From contig NZ_AXAL01000018.1 in the NCBI RefSeq assembly GCF_000472785.1, positions 62,001-126,000 on the forward strand: a DNA stretch of 64,000 bases. Reading direction: 5' to 3'. Under the pieces are notes generated by a model, which saw only the letters and a list, made by a program, of their open reading frames with translations, did not search any database and was not told where the DNA came from. Source of the stretch: Mesorhizobium loti CJ3sym. GTDB lineage: Bacteria; Pseudomonadota; Alphaproteobacteria; Rhizobiales; Rhizobiaceae. The position numbers and the translations under genes are program-made. Shown here one piece after another: positions 25,083 through 33,507 of this stretch (positions are counted from its first letter, which is position 1; each line of letters starts with the position of its first letter).

Positions 25083-25835
25083 ATGACCACCGCGCTCACC
25101 ACCGACGAGATCGAACGCTATGCCCGCCACATCGTGCTGCCCGAAATCGGCGGTGCGGGCCAGCAGAAGCTCAAGCGAGCCCGGGTCCTGGTGATTGGCG
25201 CCGGCGGACTGGGTGCGCCGGTGCTCGAATACCTTGCCGCGGCCGGCGTCGGCACGCTCGGCATTGTCGACGACGACACCGTGTCGCTCTCCAATTTGCA
25301 GCGCCAGGTCATCCACGGCACCGATACGGTCGGCATGCTGAAAACCGATAGCGCCAGGGCGGCAATCGCCCGCATCAATCCCAACACCGCGGTCGAGACG
25401 CACACATTCCGGATGACCCCGGACAACGCCCCAGCTCTCATTGCCCGCTATGACATCGTCGTCGACGGTTCCGACAATTTCGAGACCCGTTATGCGGTGG
25501 CCGACGCCTGCGCCAGCGAGCGCAAACCGCTGGTGCATGCCGCCGTCGGTCGCTTCGACGGCTCCGTGACGGTGCTCAAGCCTTTCGAGGACGGCAGGGA
25601 TGGCAAGCCGAACCCAGGGTATCGCGACCTCTTCCCCGAGGCCCCGCCGCCGGGTCTGGTGCCGTCCTGCGCCGAGGCCGGCGTGCTCGGTGCCCTGACC
25701 GGTGTCGTCGGCACATTGCAGGCGATGGAAGCGATCAAGTTGATCACCGGCATCGGCGAGCCACTTGTCGGCCGGCTGCTGCTCTATGATGCACTTTCAG
25801 CGCGCTTCGAAACGATCCGCTACGCCAGGCGCTGA
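25083..25835 (+). CDS. moeB: HesA/MoeB/ThiF-family E1-like adenylyltransferase
   Basis: The 250-residue protein would adenylate the C-terminal glycine of a sulfur carrier (MoaD- or ThiS-like). The nucleotide fold VLVIGAGGLGAPVLEYLAAAGVG (36-57), the Arg-containing NLQRQVIHGT, and VDGSDNFETRYAVADAC are present. The usual cysteine pair before the PEAPPPG stretch is missing (NPGYRDLFPEAPPPG). Only the SCAEAGVLGA cysteine remains, so the structural zinc site may be absent. There is no C-terminal rhodanese domain. The ATG at 25083 has a weak ribosome site. Confidence 0.88.
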   Translation: MTTALTTDEIERYARHIVLPEIGGAGQQKLKRARVLVIGAGGLGAPVLEYLAAAGVGTLGIVDDDTVSLSNLQRQVIHGTDTVGMLKTDSARAAIARINPNTAVETHTFRMTPDNAPALIARYDIVVDGSDNFETRYAVADACASERKPLVHAAVGRFDGSVTVLKPFEDGRDGKPNPGYRDLFPEAPPPGLVPSCAEAGVLGALTGVVGTLQAMEAIKLITGIGEPLVGRLLLYDALSARFETIRYARR

Positions 25836-25849
25836 CCTTGGAGTGGACC

Positions 25850-26326
25850 ATGCCCCTCTCCATCGACCGTATCCCGGCTGATTTCAGCCGCTGGGATGAT
25901 GTGCTCGCCCTGATCATGCGCGCCTTCGCGTTCATGGACGGTGTCATTGACCCGCCGTCCTCTGCCCACCTGCTCACCATCGACACGCTGCGCGGCAAGG
26001 CTTTGCACGAGACCGGCTTCGTGGCGCTCAATGGCGACAGGATCGTCGGCTGCGTCTTCGCCCTTGAAAGGGCCGATGACCTTTATGTCGGCAAGCTCGC
26101 CGTTGCCCCGGACTGCCAGGGGCAAGGCATTGGCCGGCGGCTGATGCGGGCGGTCGAAATTCTTGCGCTCGACCGCGGCAAGGCGGCGCTGGAGCTTCAG
26201 ACGCGCATCGAGCTCACCGCCAATCATGCCGCCTTTGCCAGCCTCGGTTTCCACGAGACCGAGCGGACGGCGCATGAAGGCTACGACAGGCCGACCTCGA
26301 TCACCATGCGCAAATCTATTTCGTAA
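25850..26326 (+). CDS. GNAT family N-acetyltransferase
   Basis: The 158-residue protein has the acetyl-CoA-binding motif LAVAPDCQGQGIGRRLMRAVE (motif A, Q-x-x-G-x-G/A type) and the downstream FASLGFHETER (motif B). ATG 25850 follows TTGGAG. It sits 14 bases after the MoeB-like gene and is probably co-transcribed. The acceptor cannot be told from sequence. Confidence 0.85.
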   Translation: MPLSIDRIPADFSRWDDVLALIMRAFAFMDGVIDPPSSAHLLTIDTLRGKALHETGFVALNGDRIVGCVFALERADDLYVGKLAVAPDCQGQGIGRRLMRAVEILALDRGKAALELQTRIELTANHAAFASLGFHETERTAHEGYDRPTSITMRKSIS

Positions 26327-26360
26327 GTCGTTGCTTACCTAAAGGCGAGCGCCGATAATT

Positions 26361-27362
26361 TCAGGTCCTGAGTGGCAGCACACGGTCCGGCGGGCGGTGA
26401 CCGTCAACGAACGCCCTGATGTTAATGATGACCTTCTCGCCCATATCGATGCGGCCTTCGAGCGTTGCCGAGCCCATATGCGGCAAAAGCACGACCTTGT
26501 TCCTGGCGGCGAGCTTGAGCAGCTTGGCATTGAGCGCCGGCTCGTGCTCGTAGACGTCGAGGCCGGCGCCGGCGATCTTGCCGTCCTGGATCAGCTTGAC
26601 CAGCGCCTCTTCGTCGATGATGTCTCCGCGCGCAGTGTTGACCACATAGGCGGTGGGCTGAAGCAGGGCCAAGCGCCGGGCCGACAGCAAATGAAAAGTC
26701 GCGGGTGTCGACGGACAATTGACCGAGATGATGTCCATGCGGGCGAGCATCTGGTCGAGGCTCTCCCAATAGGTCGCCTCCAGCCCGTCCTCGACCGCCG
26801 GCAGCACGCGATGGCGGTTGTGGTAGTGGATGGAAAGGCCAAAGGCCCTGGCCCGCCGGGCAACGGCCGTGCCGATGCGTCCCATGCCGACGATACCGAG
26901 CCGCTTGCCCCAGATGCGCCGGCCAAGCATCCAGGTCGGCGACCAGCCGGCCCATTTCTTGTCGCCGGTCAGCACGTTGGCGCCTTCGGCCAGCCGGCGC
27001 GGCACCGCCAGCATCAGTGCCATGGTCATGTCGGCGGTGTCTTCGGTGAGCACATTGGGCGTGTTGGTGACGGTGATGCCCTTCCTGGCCGCCGCCGCCA
27101 CGTCGATCTTGTCGACGCCATTGCCGAAATTGGCGATCAGCTTGAGGTTGTCGCCGGCCTGGGAGATCAGCGCCGCGTCGATCTGGTCGGTGACCGTCGG
27201 CACCAGCACGTCGGCCTCCTTCACCGCAGCAACCAGTTCCGGCTGCGTCATCGGCCTGTCCTCGACATTCAGCCTGGCGTCGAACAGCTCGCGCATGCGG
27301 GTCTCGACCGGGTCGGGCAGTTTTCGCGTGATGACCACGAGAGGCTTCTTTTTGCCTGCCAT
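26361..27362 (-). CDS. D-isomer-specific 2-hydroxyacid dehydrogenase (glyoxylate reductase-like)
   Basis: The 333-residue NAD(P)-dependent oxidoreductase has an intact Rossmann motif GIVGMGRIGTAVARRA (156-171) and the catalytic set Arg245 (VNTARGDI), Glu274 (YEHEP) and His295 (PHMGSAT). The N-terminal half has the expected NFGNGVDKIDVAAA motif. It most resembles glyoxylate/hydroxypyruvate reductases of alphaproteobacteria. ATG 27362 has GAGGGAAA upstream; a frame from 27392 is longer without support. It converges with the GNAT gene. Confidence 0.92.
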   Translation of the reverse strand: MAGKKKPLVVITRKLPDPVETRMRELFDARLNVEDRPMTQPELVAAVKEADVLVPTVTDQIDAALISQAGDNLKLIANFGNGVDKIDVAAAARKGITVTNTPNVLTEDTADMTMALMLAVPRRLAEGANVLTGDKKWAGWSPTWMLGRRIWGKRLGIVGMGRIGTAVARRARAFGLSIHYHNRHRVLPAVEDGLEATYWESLDQMLARMDIISVNCPSTPATFHLLSARRLALLQPTAYVVNTARGDIIDEEALVKLIQDGKIAGAGLDVYEHEPALNAKLLKLAARNKVVLLPHMGSATLEGRIDMGEKVIINIRAFVDGHRPPDRVLPLRT

Positions 27363-27510
27363 TGTTTCCCTCGTTGAGACCTCTTTAACCAAGACCGGCG
27401 AAACTGAAAGCCGGTCGCGGTAGCCGATTTACCCATGTAACAAGCGGTGCCGCCGAAGACAAAGAAAAAGGGGCGCCGAGGCCACCGAGCGGGCGCCGAA
27501 AGGAACGAAA

Positions 27511-28068
27511 GTGTCTGGTTTCGCGTCGCTTCGCCTGACCCTCAGCGCAGCATTTCTCGGCGCTCTGCTTTATTCTCCGCTTGCTGCCGCGCAGAGTGCG
27601 GCGGCACCCGTCCAAAGTGTCACGCTCGGGCCGAGCGGCCTGCCGCTGCCGCGATTCGTCAGCCTGAAATCCGGCCGCGTCAACTCGCGCGTCGGCCCGG
27701 GCGCCAACTATTCGGTCGACTGGATGTATATGAAGGCCGGCCTGCCGATGGAAATCATCCAGGAATTCGACACATGGCGCCGCGTGCGCGATGCCGACGG
27801 CTCGGAGGGCTGGATCAACCAGTCGCTGCTGTCAGGACGGCGCACCGCGATCATCGCGCCATGGCAGCGCGGCAAGGGCGCCCAGATCAATATGCTCAGA
27901 AGCCCCGACAAGGATGCCAGCGTGGTGGCGATCATCGAACCGGGCGTCATGGGCACGATCAAGGCCTGCGACGGCCAGTGGTGTGAAATGACGCTCGACG
28001 GGCACACCGGCTGGCTCGCCCAGGCGGCGGTCTGGGGCGCCTATCCTGGCGAGCGGGTCAAGGACTGA
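27511..28068 (+). CDS. Secreted SH3-domain protein
   Basis: The 185-residue protein has a signal peptide (MSGFASLRLTLSAAFLGALL, cleavage near AAAQS). Two bacterial SH3-like modules follow: one around LKSGRVNSRVGPGANYSVDW with WRRVRDADGSEGWINQSLL, the other around INMLRSPDKDASVVAIIEPG with WCEMTLDGHTGWL. SH3b modules usually bind cell-wall peptides. The start is GTG 27511 after AAAGGAACG. Its end overlaps the converging DUF4260 gene by 11 bases. Confidence 0.85.
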   Translation: MSGFASLRLTLSAAFLGALLYSPLAAAQSAAAPVQSVTLGPSGLPLPRFVSLKSGRVNSRVGPGANYSVDWMYMKAGLPMEIIQEFDTWRRVRDADGSEGWINQSLLSGRRTAIIAPWQRGKGAQINMLRSPDKDASVVAIIEPGVMGTIKACDGQWCEMTLDGHTGWLAQAAVWGAYPGERVKD

Positions 28069-28438
28069 GGTCGTTACGCTTGCGCCCGATTCGGCCGAGA
28101 TGGGTGTCCTGGAAACCGGTCGACAGCTTCAGGCCGTAGCCGAGCGCACGATCGATGGCGATGTGAGCGATCCAGATCAGCGCAACCGCGATTGCTGCCG
28201 CACTGCCGGACAGGTGACCGGCGAGCAGCAGCAGCACGGGTACGATCAGGATGTGCAAGGCGTTGTAGGCGATGGCGCCGATGCGCGGGCCACCGAGATA
28301 GCCGAACATTGACAGGTCCGGCGCCAGGATAAGCGCTGCAAAGAGCCGCCAGGAAGCGCCTGTCGAAGCATAGAAGACGATGGCGACCACCGCCACGACG
28401 GCCCATTCAAGCCGGATTATCAGGTCAAGGGGTTTCAT
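28058..28438 (-). CDS. DUF4260 family membrane protein
   Basis: This 126-residue protein has about four hydrophobic segments and ends in the conserved GYGLKLSTGFQDTHLGRIGR, which is the DUF4260 signature as I remember it. Function is unknown. It lies between the SH3 protein (convergent, overlapping) and irr (same strand, 46 bases upstream), so it may be read through from irr. Confidence 0.8.
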   Translation of the reverse strand: MKPLDLIIRLEWAVVAVVAIVFYASTGASWRLFAALILAPDLSMFGYLGGPRIGAIAYNALHILIVPVLLLLAGHLSGSAAAIAVALIWIAHIAIDRALGYGLKLSTGFQDTHLGRIGRKRNDLSP

Positions 28439-28484
28439 CCCAGACCGATCATTCGGGCCTGACCGATTGTTCGGACTTCGCCGC

Positions 28485-28934
28485 TCATTCCTGGCGCTTG
28501 GGGCGCAGCCTTACCACGATGTCGACATTGGCGATTTCCATCCCCTCGGGCGGCTCCGGCAGGTTGGTGACCGTCACCGGACCACTGTCGATGTCGAAGA
28601 TGCGATTTTCGCCTTCAATATAGAAATGGTGGTGGTCGGAGGTGTTGGTGTCGAAATAGGTCTTGGCACCCTCGACGGCGAGAATGCGCAGCAGCCCCGC
28701 CTGGGTGAACTGGTGAAGCGCGTTGTAGACCGTGGCCAGAGATACCGGCACCCCGGCGGCAACGGCCTCTTCGTGCAATTCCTCGGCCGAGAGATGGCGG
28801 TCGCCCTTGGCGAAAAGCAGGTCGGCCAGCGCGATACGCTGACGCGTCGGCCTCAGGCCGGCTTCACGTACCCGCTTGTCCACAGCGACATTTTCCTTCC
28901 GGCAGCCCCGGTCCATCTGGTCTTCCAAGCTCAC
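28485..28934 (-). CDS. irr: Iron response regulator Irr (Fur superfamily)
   Basis: The 149-residue protein is an Irr: winged helix with GLRPTRQRIALADLLF and VSLATVYNALHQFTQAG, then the histidine cluster SDHHHFYIE (His101-103), which in Irr binds haem. Irr represses iron uptake and haem synthesis genes when iron is low-to-absent in a haem-dependent way. There is no Cys-Pro haem regulatory motif; the only N-terminal cysteine is in RGCRKE. The start is GTG 28934. It is divergent from fabA, the normal rhizobial arrangement. A candidate target box lies at 63746. Confidence 0.92.
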   Translation of the reverse strand: MSLEDQMDRGCRKENVAVDKRVREAGLRPTRQRIALADLLFAKGDRHLSAEELHEEAVAAGVPVSLATVYNALHQFTQAGLLRILAVEGAKTYFDTNTSDHHHFYIEGENRIFDIDSGPVTVTNLPEPPEGMEIANVDIVVRLRPKRQE

Positions 28935-29040
28935 AATCCCGCTTCAAGACACGCCCAGAATGGCAAAAAAATGAAACTCCGCCAAACATGGACCCCTATC
29001 GACATATATTCTGTCGTCCGAATGCGATCAATAGCGCGCA

Positions 29041-29069
29041 TTGACCCGGGCAGACTGGCGGGTTAAGCG
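29041..29069 (+). promoter_or_regulatory. Candidate promoter of the fabA-fabB-fabI operon
   Basis: TTGACC (29041-29046), a 17-base spacer and TAAGCG (29064-29069) lie about 90 bases before the fabA start, within the 225-base irr-fabA divergent region. The -35 matches well and the -10 is weak. Confidence 0.4.
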
Positions 29070-29159
29070 CAAGCGCCGGTTTCCGGCCTGAAACAGATTG
29101 TGTTAGGACACCAAGGACAAGGGCGCGCTACCGCCCGGGACGATATGGGGACGAGATTG

Positions 29160-29678
29160 ATGGCGGGTTCGAAATCCAGCTACGACTACGAAGAATTGCT
29201 GGCCTGCGCCCGCGGCGAGCTGTTCGGAGAGGGCAATGCCCAGCTGCCCTACCCGCCGATGCTGATGTTTGACCGCATCACCGAGATCAGCGAGACGGGC
29301 GGCGCCTTCGACAAGGGCTTCATCCGCGCGGAATTCGATATCAAGCCGGACCTGTGGTTCTTTGCCTGCCATTTTATCGGCAATCCGATCATGCCAGGAT
29401 GCCTTGGTCTGGACGCCTTGTGGCAATTGACCGGCTTCTATCTCGGCTGGCTCGGCGAACCCGGCAAGGGAATGGCGCTGTCGACCGGCGAGGTCAGGTT
29501 CAAGGGCATGGTCACGCCATCGGTCAAGAAGGTCGAGTATGGCGTGGATTTCAAGCGCGTGATGCGCGGCCGGCTGGTGCTGGGCATCGCCGATGGCTGG
29601 ATGAAGGCGGATGGCGAGCCCATATATGCGGCGACTGACCTGAAGGTCGGTCTGTCCAAGCAGTCGGCGGTCGCTTGA
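29160..29678 (+). CDS. fabA: 3-hydroxydecanoyl-ACP dehydratase/isomerase FabA
   Basis: The 172-residue enzyme dehydrates 3-hydroxydecanoyl-ACP and isomerises the trans-2 product to cis-3, the entry to unsaturated fatty acids. The active-site His71 lies in FFACHFIGNPIMPGCLGLDALWQL, with Asp85 as partner. ATG 29160 (MAGSKSSYDYEEL) is the family N-terminus. It is the first gene of a fabA-fabB-fabI operon; fabB begins 50 bases on after AAGGAG. Confidence 0.97.
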   Translation: MAGSKSSYDYEELLACARGELFGEGNAQLPYPPMLMFDRITEISETGGAFDKGFIRAEFDIKPDLWFFACHFIGNPIMPGCLGLDALWQLTGFYLGWLGEPGKGMALSTGEVRFKGMVTPSVKKVEYGVDFKRVMRGRLVLGIADGWMKADGEPIYAATDLKVGLSKQSAVA

Positions 29679-29727
29679 CCGCAGCCTTGGCCTGCCCACT
29701 GGCCAGCACCCCTGGAAGGAGTTGCGA

Positions 29728-30948
29728 ATGAGACGTGTCGTAGTCACAGGCCTCGGCATCGTGTCGTCGATCGGCAACAATGCCAACGAGGTGCAGACCT
29801 CGCTGCATGACGCCAGATCCGGCATCAGCTTTTCCGATTCCTTTGCCGAGCACGGCTTCCGCTGCCAGGTCTGGGGCGCACCGACGCTCGACCCCTCCGC
29901 CATGATCGATCGCCGCGCGATGCGCTTCCTGTCACAAGGTGCTGCCTGGAACCACGTCGCCATGGACCAGGCGATCGCCGATGCGGGCCTCGGTGAAGGC
30001 GACGTCACCAATGAGCGCACCGGCATCGTCATGGGCTCGGGCGGCCCCTCCACCCGCACCATCGTCGAAGCCGCCGAAACCACCCTCAAAAACGGCAGCC
30101 CCAAGCGCATCGGCCCGTTCGCGGTGCCGAAGGCGATGTCGTCGACGGCGTCGGCGACGCTGGCCACATGGTTCAAGATCCACGGCGTCAACTATTCGAT
30201 CTCATCGGCCTGCTCGACCTCGGCGCACTGCATCGGCAATGCCTATGAGTTGATCCAATGGGGCAAACAGGATGTGATGTTTGCTGGCGGTCACGAAGAT
30301 CTCGACTGGACGATGTCGGACCTGTTCGACGCCATGGGTGCGATGTCGTCGAAGTATAACGACCGGGCATCGGCTGCTTCCCGTGCTTATGACATCAACC
30401 GCGACGGCTTCGTTATTGCCGGCGGAGCGGGCGTACTCATCCTGGAAGAACTCGAGCACGCCAAGGCTCGCGGTGCCAAGATCTACGCCGAGATCGTCGG
30501 CTACGGCGCGACCTCGGACGGTCATGACATGGTGGCGCCTTCCGGCGAAGGCGCGGTTCGCTGCATGCGCCAGGCGATGGCGACGGTTTCGACGCCTGTC
30601 GACTACATCAACACCCACGGCACCTCGACGCCGGTCGGTGATTCCAAGGAAATGGGCGCGATCCGCGAGGTGTTCGGCGAGAAGATGCCGTTCATCACCT
30701 CGACAAAATCGCTGACCGGCCATTCGCTGGGCGCGGCCGGCGTGCAGGAATCGATCTACTCGATCCTGATGATGCAAGGCGGCTTCATCGGCGAGAGCGC
30801 CCATATCGAGACGCTCGATCCTGAATTCGAAGGCATGCCGATCGTGCGCAAGCGCATCGACAACGCCAAGATCGACACCGTTTTGTCCAATTCGTTCGGT
30901 TTCGGTGGCACCAACGCAACGCTGATTTTCCAGCGCTATTCCGCATAA
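29728..30948 (+). CDS. fabB: 3-oxoacyl-ACP synthase I FabB
   Basis: This 406-residue condensing enzyme elongates cis-3-decenoyl-ACP and other acyl-ACPs. The active-site Cys162 is in SISSACSTSAHCIG, and the two histidines are in INTHGTSTPVGD and KSLTGHSLGAAG. ATG 29728 follows AAGGAGTTGCG. Its position after fabA makes the KAS I type more likely than FabF. Confidence 0.97.
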   Translation: MRRVVVTGLGIVSSIGNNANEVQTSLHDARSGISFSDSFAEHGFRCQVWGAPTLDPSAMIDRRAMRFLSQGAAWNHVAMDQAIADAGLGEGDVTNERTGIVMGSGGPSTRTIVEAAETTLKNGSPKRIGPFAVPKAMSSTASATLATWFKIHGVNYSISSACSTSAHCIGNAYELIQWGKQDVMFAGGHEDLDWTMSDLFDAMGAMSSKYNDRASAASRAYDINRDGFVIAGGAGVLILEELEHAKARGAKIYAEIVGYGATSDGHDMVAPSGEGAVRCMRQAMATVSTPVDYINTHGTSTPVGDSKEMGAIREVFGEKMPFITSTKSLTGHSLGAAGVQESIYSILMMQGGFIGESAHIETLDPEFEGMPIVRKRIDNAKIDTVLSNSFGFGGTNATLIFQRYSA

Positions 30949-30979
30949 GGCCAGCGGTTTTCTAAAAGGATTGGCAGTC

Positions 30980-31783
30980 ATGGACGGACTGATGAAGGGC
31001 AAGCGCGGGCTTGTCATGGGTGTAGCCAACGATCATTCGATCGCCTGGGGCATTGCCAGGAAATTGTCCGAGCATGGCGCGGAGCTCGCCTTCACCTATC
31101 AGGGCGAGGCCTTCGGCCGCCGGGTCAAGCCGCTCGCCGACAAGCTCGGCGCCTCGCTGGTCGTTCCCTGCGATGTCGAGGACAGCGCATCGGTGGCCGC
31201 GACGTTCGAGACGCTTGGCAAGGAATGGGGCGGACTGGACTTCGTCGTCCACGCCATCGGCTTTTCCGACAAGAACGAGTTGAAGGGCCTTTACGCCGAC
31301 ACCAGCCGGGACAACTTCGTCCGCACCATGGTGATCTCCTGCTACTCCTTCACCGAAGTGGCCCGCAATGCAGCGCCACTGATGACGGCGGGCGGCTCGA
31401 TGATCACGCTGACCTATGCCGGTTCGGTCCGCGTCATGCCGAACTACAATGTCATGGGCGTCGCCAAGGCCGGCCTGGAGGCCAGCGTGCGCTACCTTGC
31501 CAACGACTACGGCCCGCGCGGCATCCGGGTGAACGGCATCTCGGCGGGACCGGTGCGCACGCTCGCCGGCGCCGGCATTTCGGACGCCCGCCACATGTTC
31601 TCCTACCAGCAGCGCAACTCGCCTCTGCGCCGCACGGTGACCATCGACGAGGTCGGTGGCTCGGCGCTTTACTTGCTGTCAGACCTTGCCTCCGGCGTCA
31701 CCGGCGAAATCCACTATGTCGATTCCGGCTATCACATCGTCTCGATGCCGACGCTCGATGAGTTGAAGCAAACGGATGGCTAA
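30980..31783 (+). CDS. fabI: Enoyl-ACP reductase FabI
   Basis: The 267-residue short-chain dehydrogenase-type enzyme performs the last step of each fatty acid elongation cycle with NADH. It has the FabI N-terminus GKRGLVMGVANDHSIAWGIA and the catalytic Tyr146, Tyr156 and Lys163 (TYAG... NYNVMGVAKAG), at the same numbering as the E. coli enzyme. ATG 30980 lies about 10 bases after AAAGGA and 31 bases after fabB. A probable terminator follows. Confidence 0.96.
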   Translation: MDGLMKGKRGLVMGVANDHSIAWGIARKLSEHGAELAFTYQGEAFGRRVKPLADKLGASLVVPCDVEDSASVAATFETLGKEWGGLDFVVHAIGFSDKNELKGLYADTSRDNFVRTMVISCYSFTEVARNAAPLMTAGGSMITLTYAGSVRVMPNYNVMGVAKAGLEASVRYLANDYGPRGIRVNGISAGPVRTLAGAGISDARHMFSYQQRNSPLRRTVTIDEVGGSALYLLSDLASGVTGEIHYVDSGYHIVSMPTLDELKQTDG

Positions 31784-31829
31784 CGAGCACTGAAGCAGCT
31801 CAAGGCGACACGCTTTGGGCAACATGCAT

Positions 31830-31857
31830 AGAGCCTGTTCGGAGATCTGGCTCTTTT
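31830..31857 (+). terminator. Probable terminator of the fab operon
   Basis: AGAGCC, a 13-base loop and GGCTCT are followed by TTTT, about 45 bases after the fabI stop. The stem is short, so efficiency is uncertain. Confidence 0.5.
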
Positions 31858-31958
31858 CCAGTAGAAAAATAATCCCCTCCAGTAAAATTGGATGCATTCG
31901 CGGAAACTGATTTTAAGAAGATTTCCGCTATAGAGTCCCGCAGTCTGGGGACCTTTGA

Positions 31959-33503
31959 ATGCCTGCCGTCAGCAACCCGAAGCGAACACCAGTGTTCCGA
32001 CTGCTCACCATAGCAAGCTCGGGCATTGGCAGTTTCGTCCTCGGCATCTGGGGCCTGAAGTACGGTCTCGGCGATGAGTTTGCCGGCATATCGGTGGACA
32101 TGATGGTCGCGATCATGGCCGCGCTTTGCGCGCTGGCGGCGTCGGTGGCGGCCATGTCCTTCTTCGCCGGCGTCGATGAATCGGCGGATTTCGTCTTCAA
32201 CGAAACCCATTTCGACAAGCTGACGGGATTGCTGGCGCGCCCGGCGATGGTCGGCAAGATCGCCGAGGCGGCATGCGCGACAAGCCGGACCGGGGAACCG
32301 GTGTTCCTGATCGACATCGACATCGACCGGTTCAAGCACATCAATGACGCGATCGGATACAGCCAGGGCGACGAGCTGATCCGCGCCTTCACCAAGCGGC
32401 TGCAGAGCTGCGTGCCGCCGCGCGCCCTGATTGGACGCATTGGCGCCGGCGAGTTCGCCGTGCTGATTCCCGATCATCAGATCTCGGGAACGATGGAAAG
32501 CATGGTCGAGAGGCTCATCGACGAGATGATGGAGCCCTATGAACTCAGCAGCCATCAGCAATCGGTAGGTCTGTCCGTGGGTATCGTGGCCATGCCCAAG
32601 GATGGCGTCGATCCGGTCCTCATCTTGCGCCGCTCCAACCTGGCGCTGCAGAATGCGCGCGCCAGCGGGGTCGGCAACTGGTCGGTGTTCGACAGCGAGA
32701 TGGGGCGCGTCGCCGATTATCGCCAATGGGTCGAATCCGAACTGCACACCGCGTTCGAACGCGGGGACTTCGACCTCCACTATCAGCCGCAGCTCGACCT
32801 GCCGACCGGCCGTATCGTCGGCTACGAAGCGCTGATCCGCTGGAACCATCCCGAACGCGGCATGATCCCGCCCATGGAATTCATCCAGATCGCCGAGGAA
32901 ACCGGGATGATCAACCCGATCGGCGAATGGGTTCTGCGCAAGGCCTGCAGCGACGCCCGCCATTTGCCGGACGACTGCTTCGTCGCCGTCAACATCTCGC
33001 CGGTCCAGTTCATGACCAAGGATTTCGTCGGCATCGTGCGCGATACGATGCGGGCTACGGGCATCAAGCCATCACGGCTGGAGCTGGAGGTGACCGAAAC
33101 GGCGATGATGCAGGATCGTGACCGCGCGGCCGCCATCCTGAAAGAGCTTGCCGACATGGGCATCTCGGTTGCCGTCGATGATTTCGGCACCGGCTATTCC
33201 AATCTGAGCTACCTGATCGATTTCTCGTTCGGCAAGTTGAAGATCGACCGTTCCTTCGTCAGCCGCATCGATACCGACTCCAGCTCTGGCGCCGTCGTCT
33301 CGACCATTGTCGGGCTTTCGCGGGCGTTGGGCGTCAGCATCATTGCCGAAGGCGTCGAGACGGAAAGCCAGGCGACATTGCTGCGGGCAGCCGGCTGTGA
33401 AGTAGTCCAGGGCTACCTGTTCGGCCGACCAGCACCGCTCAAGTTCAGCGCGAATGACGGGCACGCCACAGACGAGGTACGGCGCGTCGCCAATCTGCAC
33501 TGA
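31959..33503 (+). CDS. Membrane-anchored degenerate GGDEF / intact EAL protein (c-di-GMP phosphodiesterase)
   Basis: The 514-residue protein has two membrane segments (about 14-33 and 45-70). A GGDEF domain follows whose signature is GAGEF (162-166, from RIGAGEFAVLI), so cyclase activity is unlikely. The C-terminal EAL domain is intact: YEALIRW (289-295), NISPVQF, LEVTET, DDFGTGYSNLSYL, KIDRSFV and EGVETE. It is therefore probably a c-di-GMP phosphodiesterase, the GGDEF part possibly sensing GTP. The nearby tad pilus genes are a plausible, unproven output. It converges with the next gene (4-base gap). Confidence 0.9.
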   Translation: MPAVSNPKRTPVFRLLTIASSGIGSFVLGIWGLKYGLGDEFAGISVDMMVAIMAALCALAASVAAMSFFAGVDESADFVFNETHFDKLTGLLARPAMVGKIAEAACATSRTGEPVFLIDIDIDRFKHINDAIGYSQGDELIRAFTKRLQSCVPPRALIGRIGAGEFAVLIPDHQISGTMESMVERLIDEMMEPYELSSHQQSVGLSVGIVAMPKDGVDPVLILRRSNLALQNARASGVGNWSVFDSEMGRVADYRQWVESELHTAFERGDFDLHYQPQLDLPTGRIVGYEALIRWNHPERGMIPPMEFIQIAEETGMINPIGEWVLRKACSDARHLPDDCFVAVNISPVQFMTKDFVGIVRDTMRATGIKPSRLELEVTETAMMQDRDRAAAILKELADMGISVAVDDFGTGYSNLSYLIDFSFGKLKIDRSFVSRIDTDSSSGAVVSTIVGLSRALGVSIIAEGVETESQATLLRAAGCEVVQGYLFGRPAPLKFSANDGHATDEVRRVANLH

Positions 33504-33507
33504 AAAA

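Noticed and set aside
31784..31958. Small minus-strand gene between fabI and the EAL gene
   Set aside because: The open frames here lack a ribosome site and resemble no protein; the stretch holds the fab terminator and the EAL gene leader.
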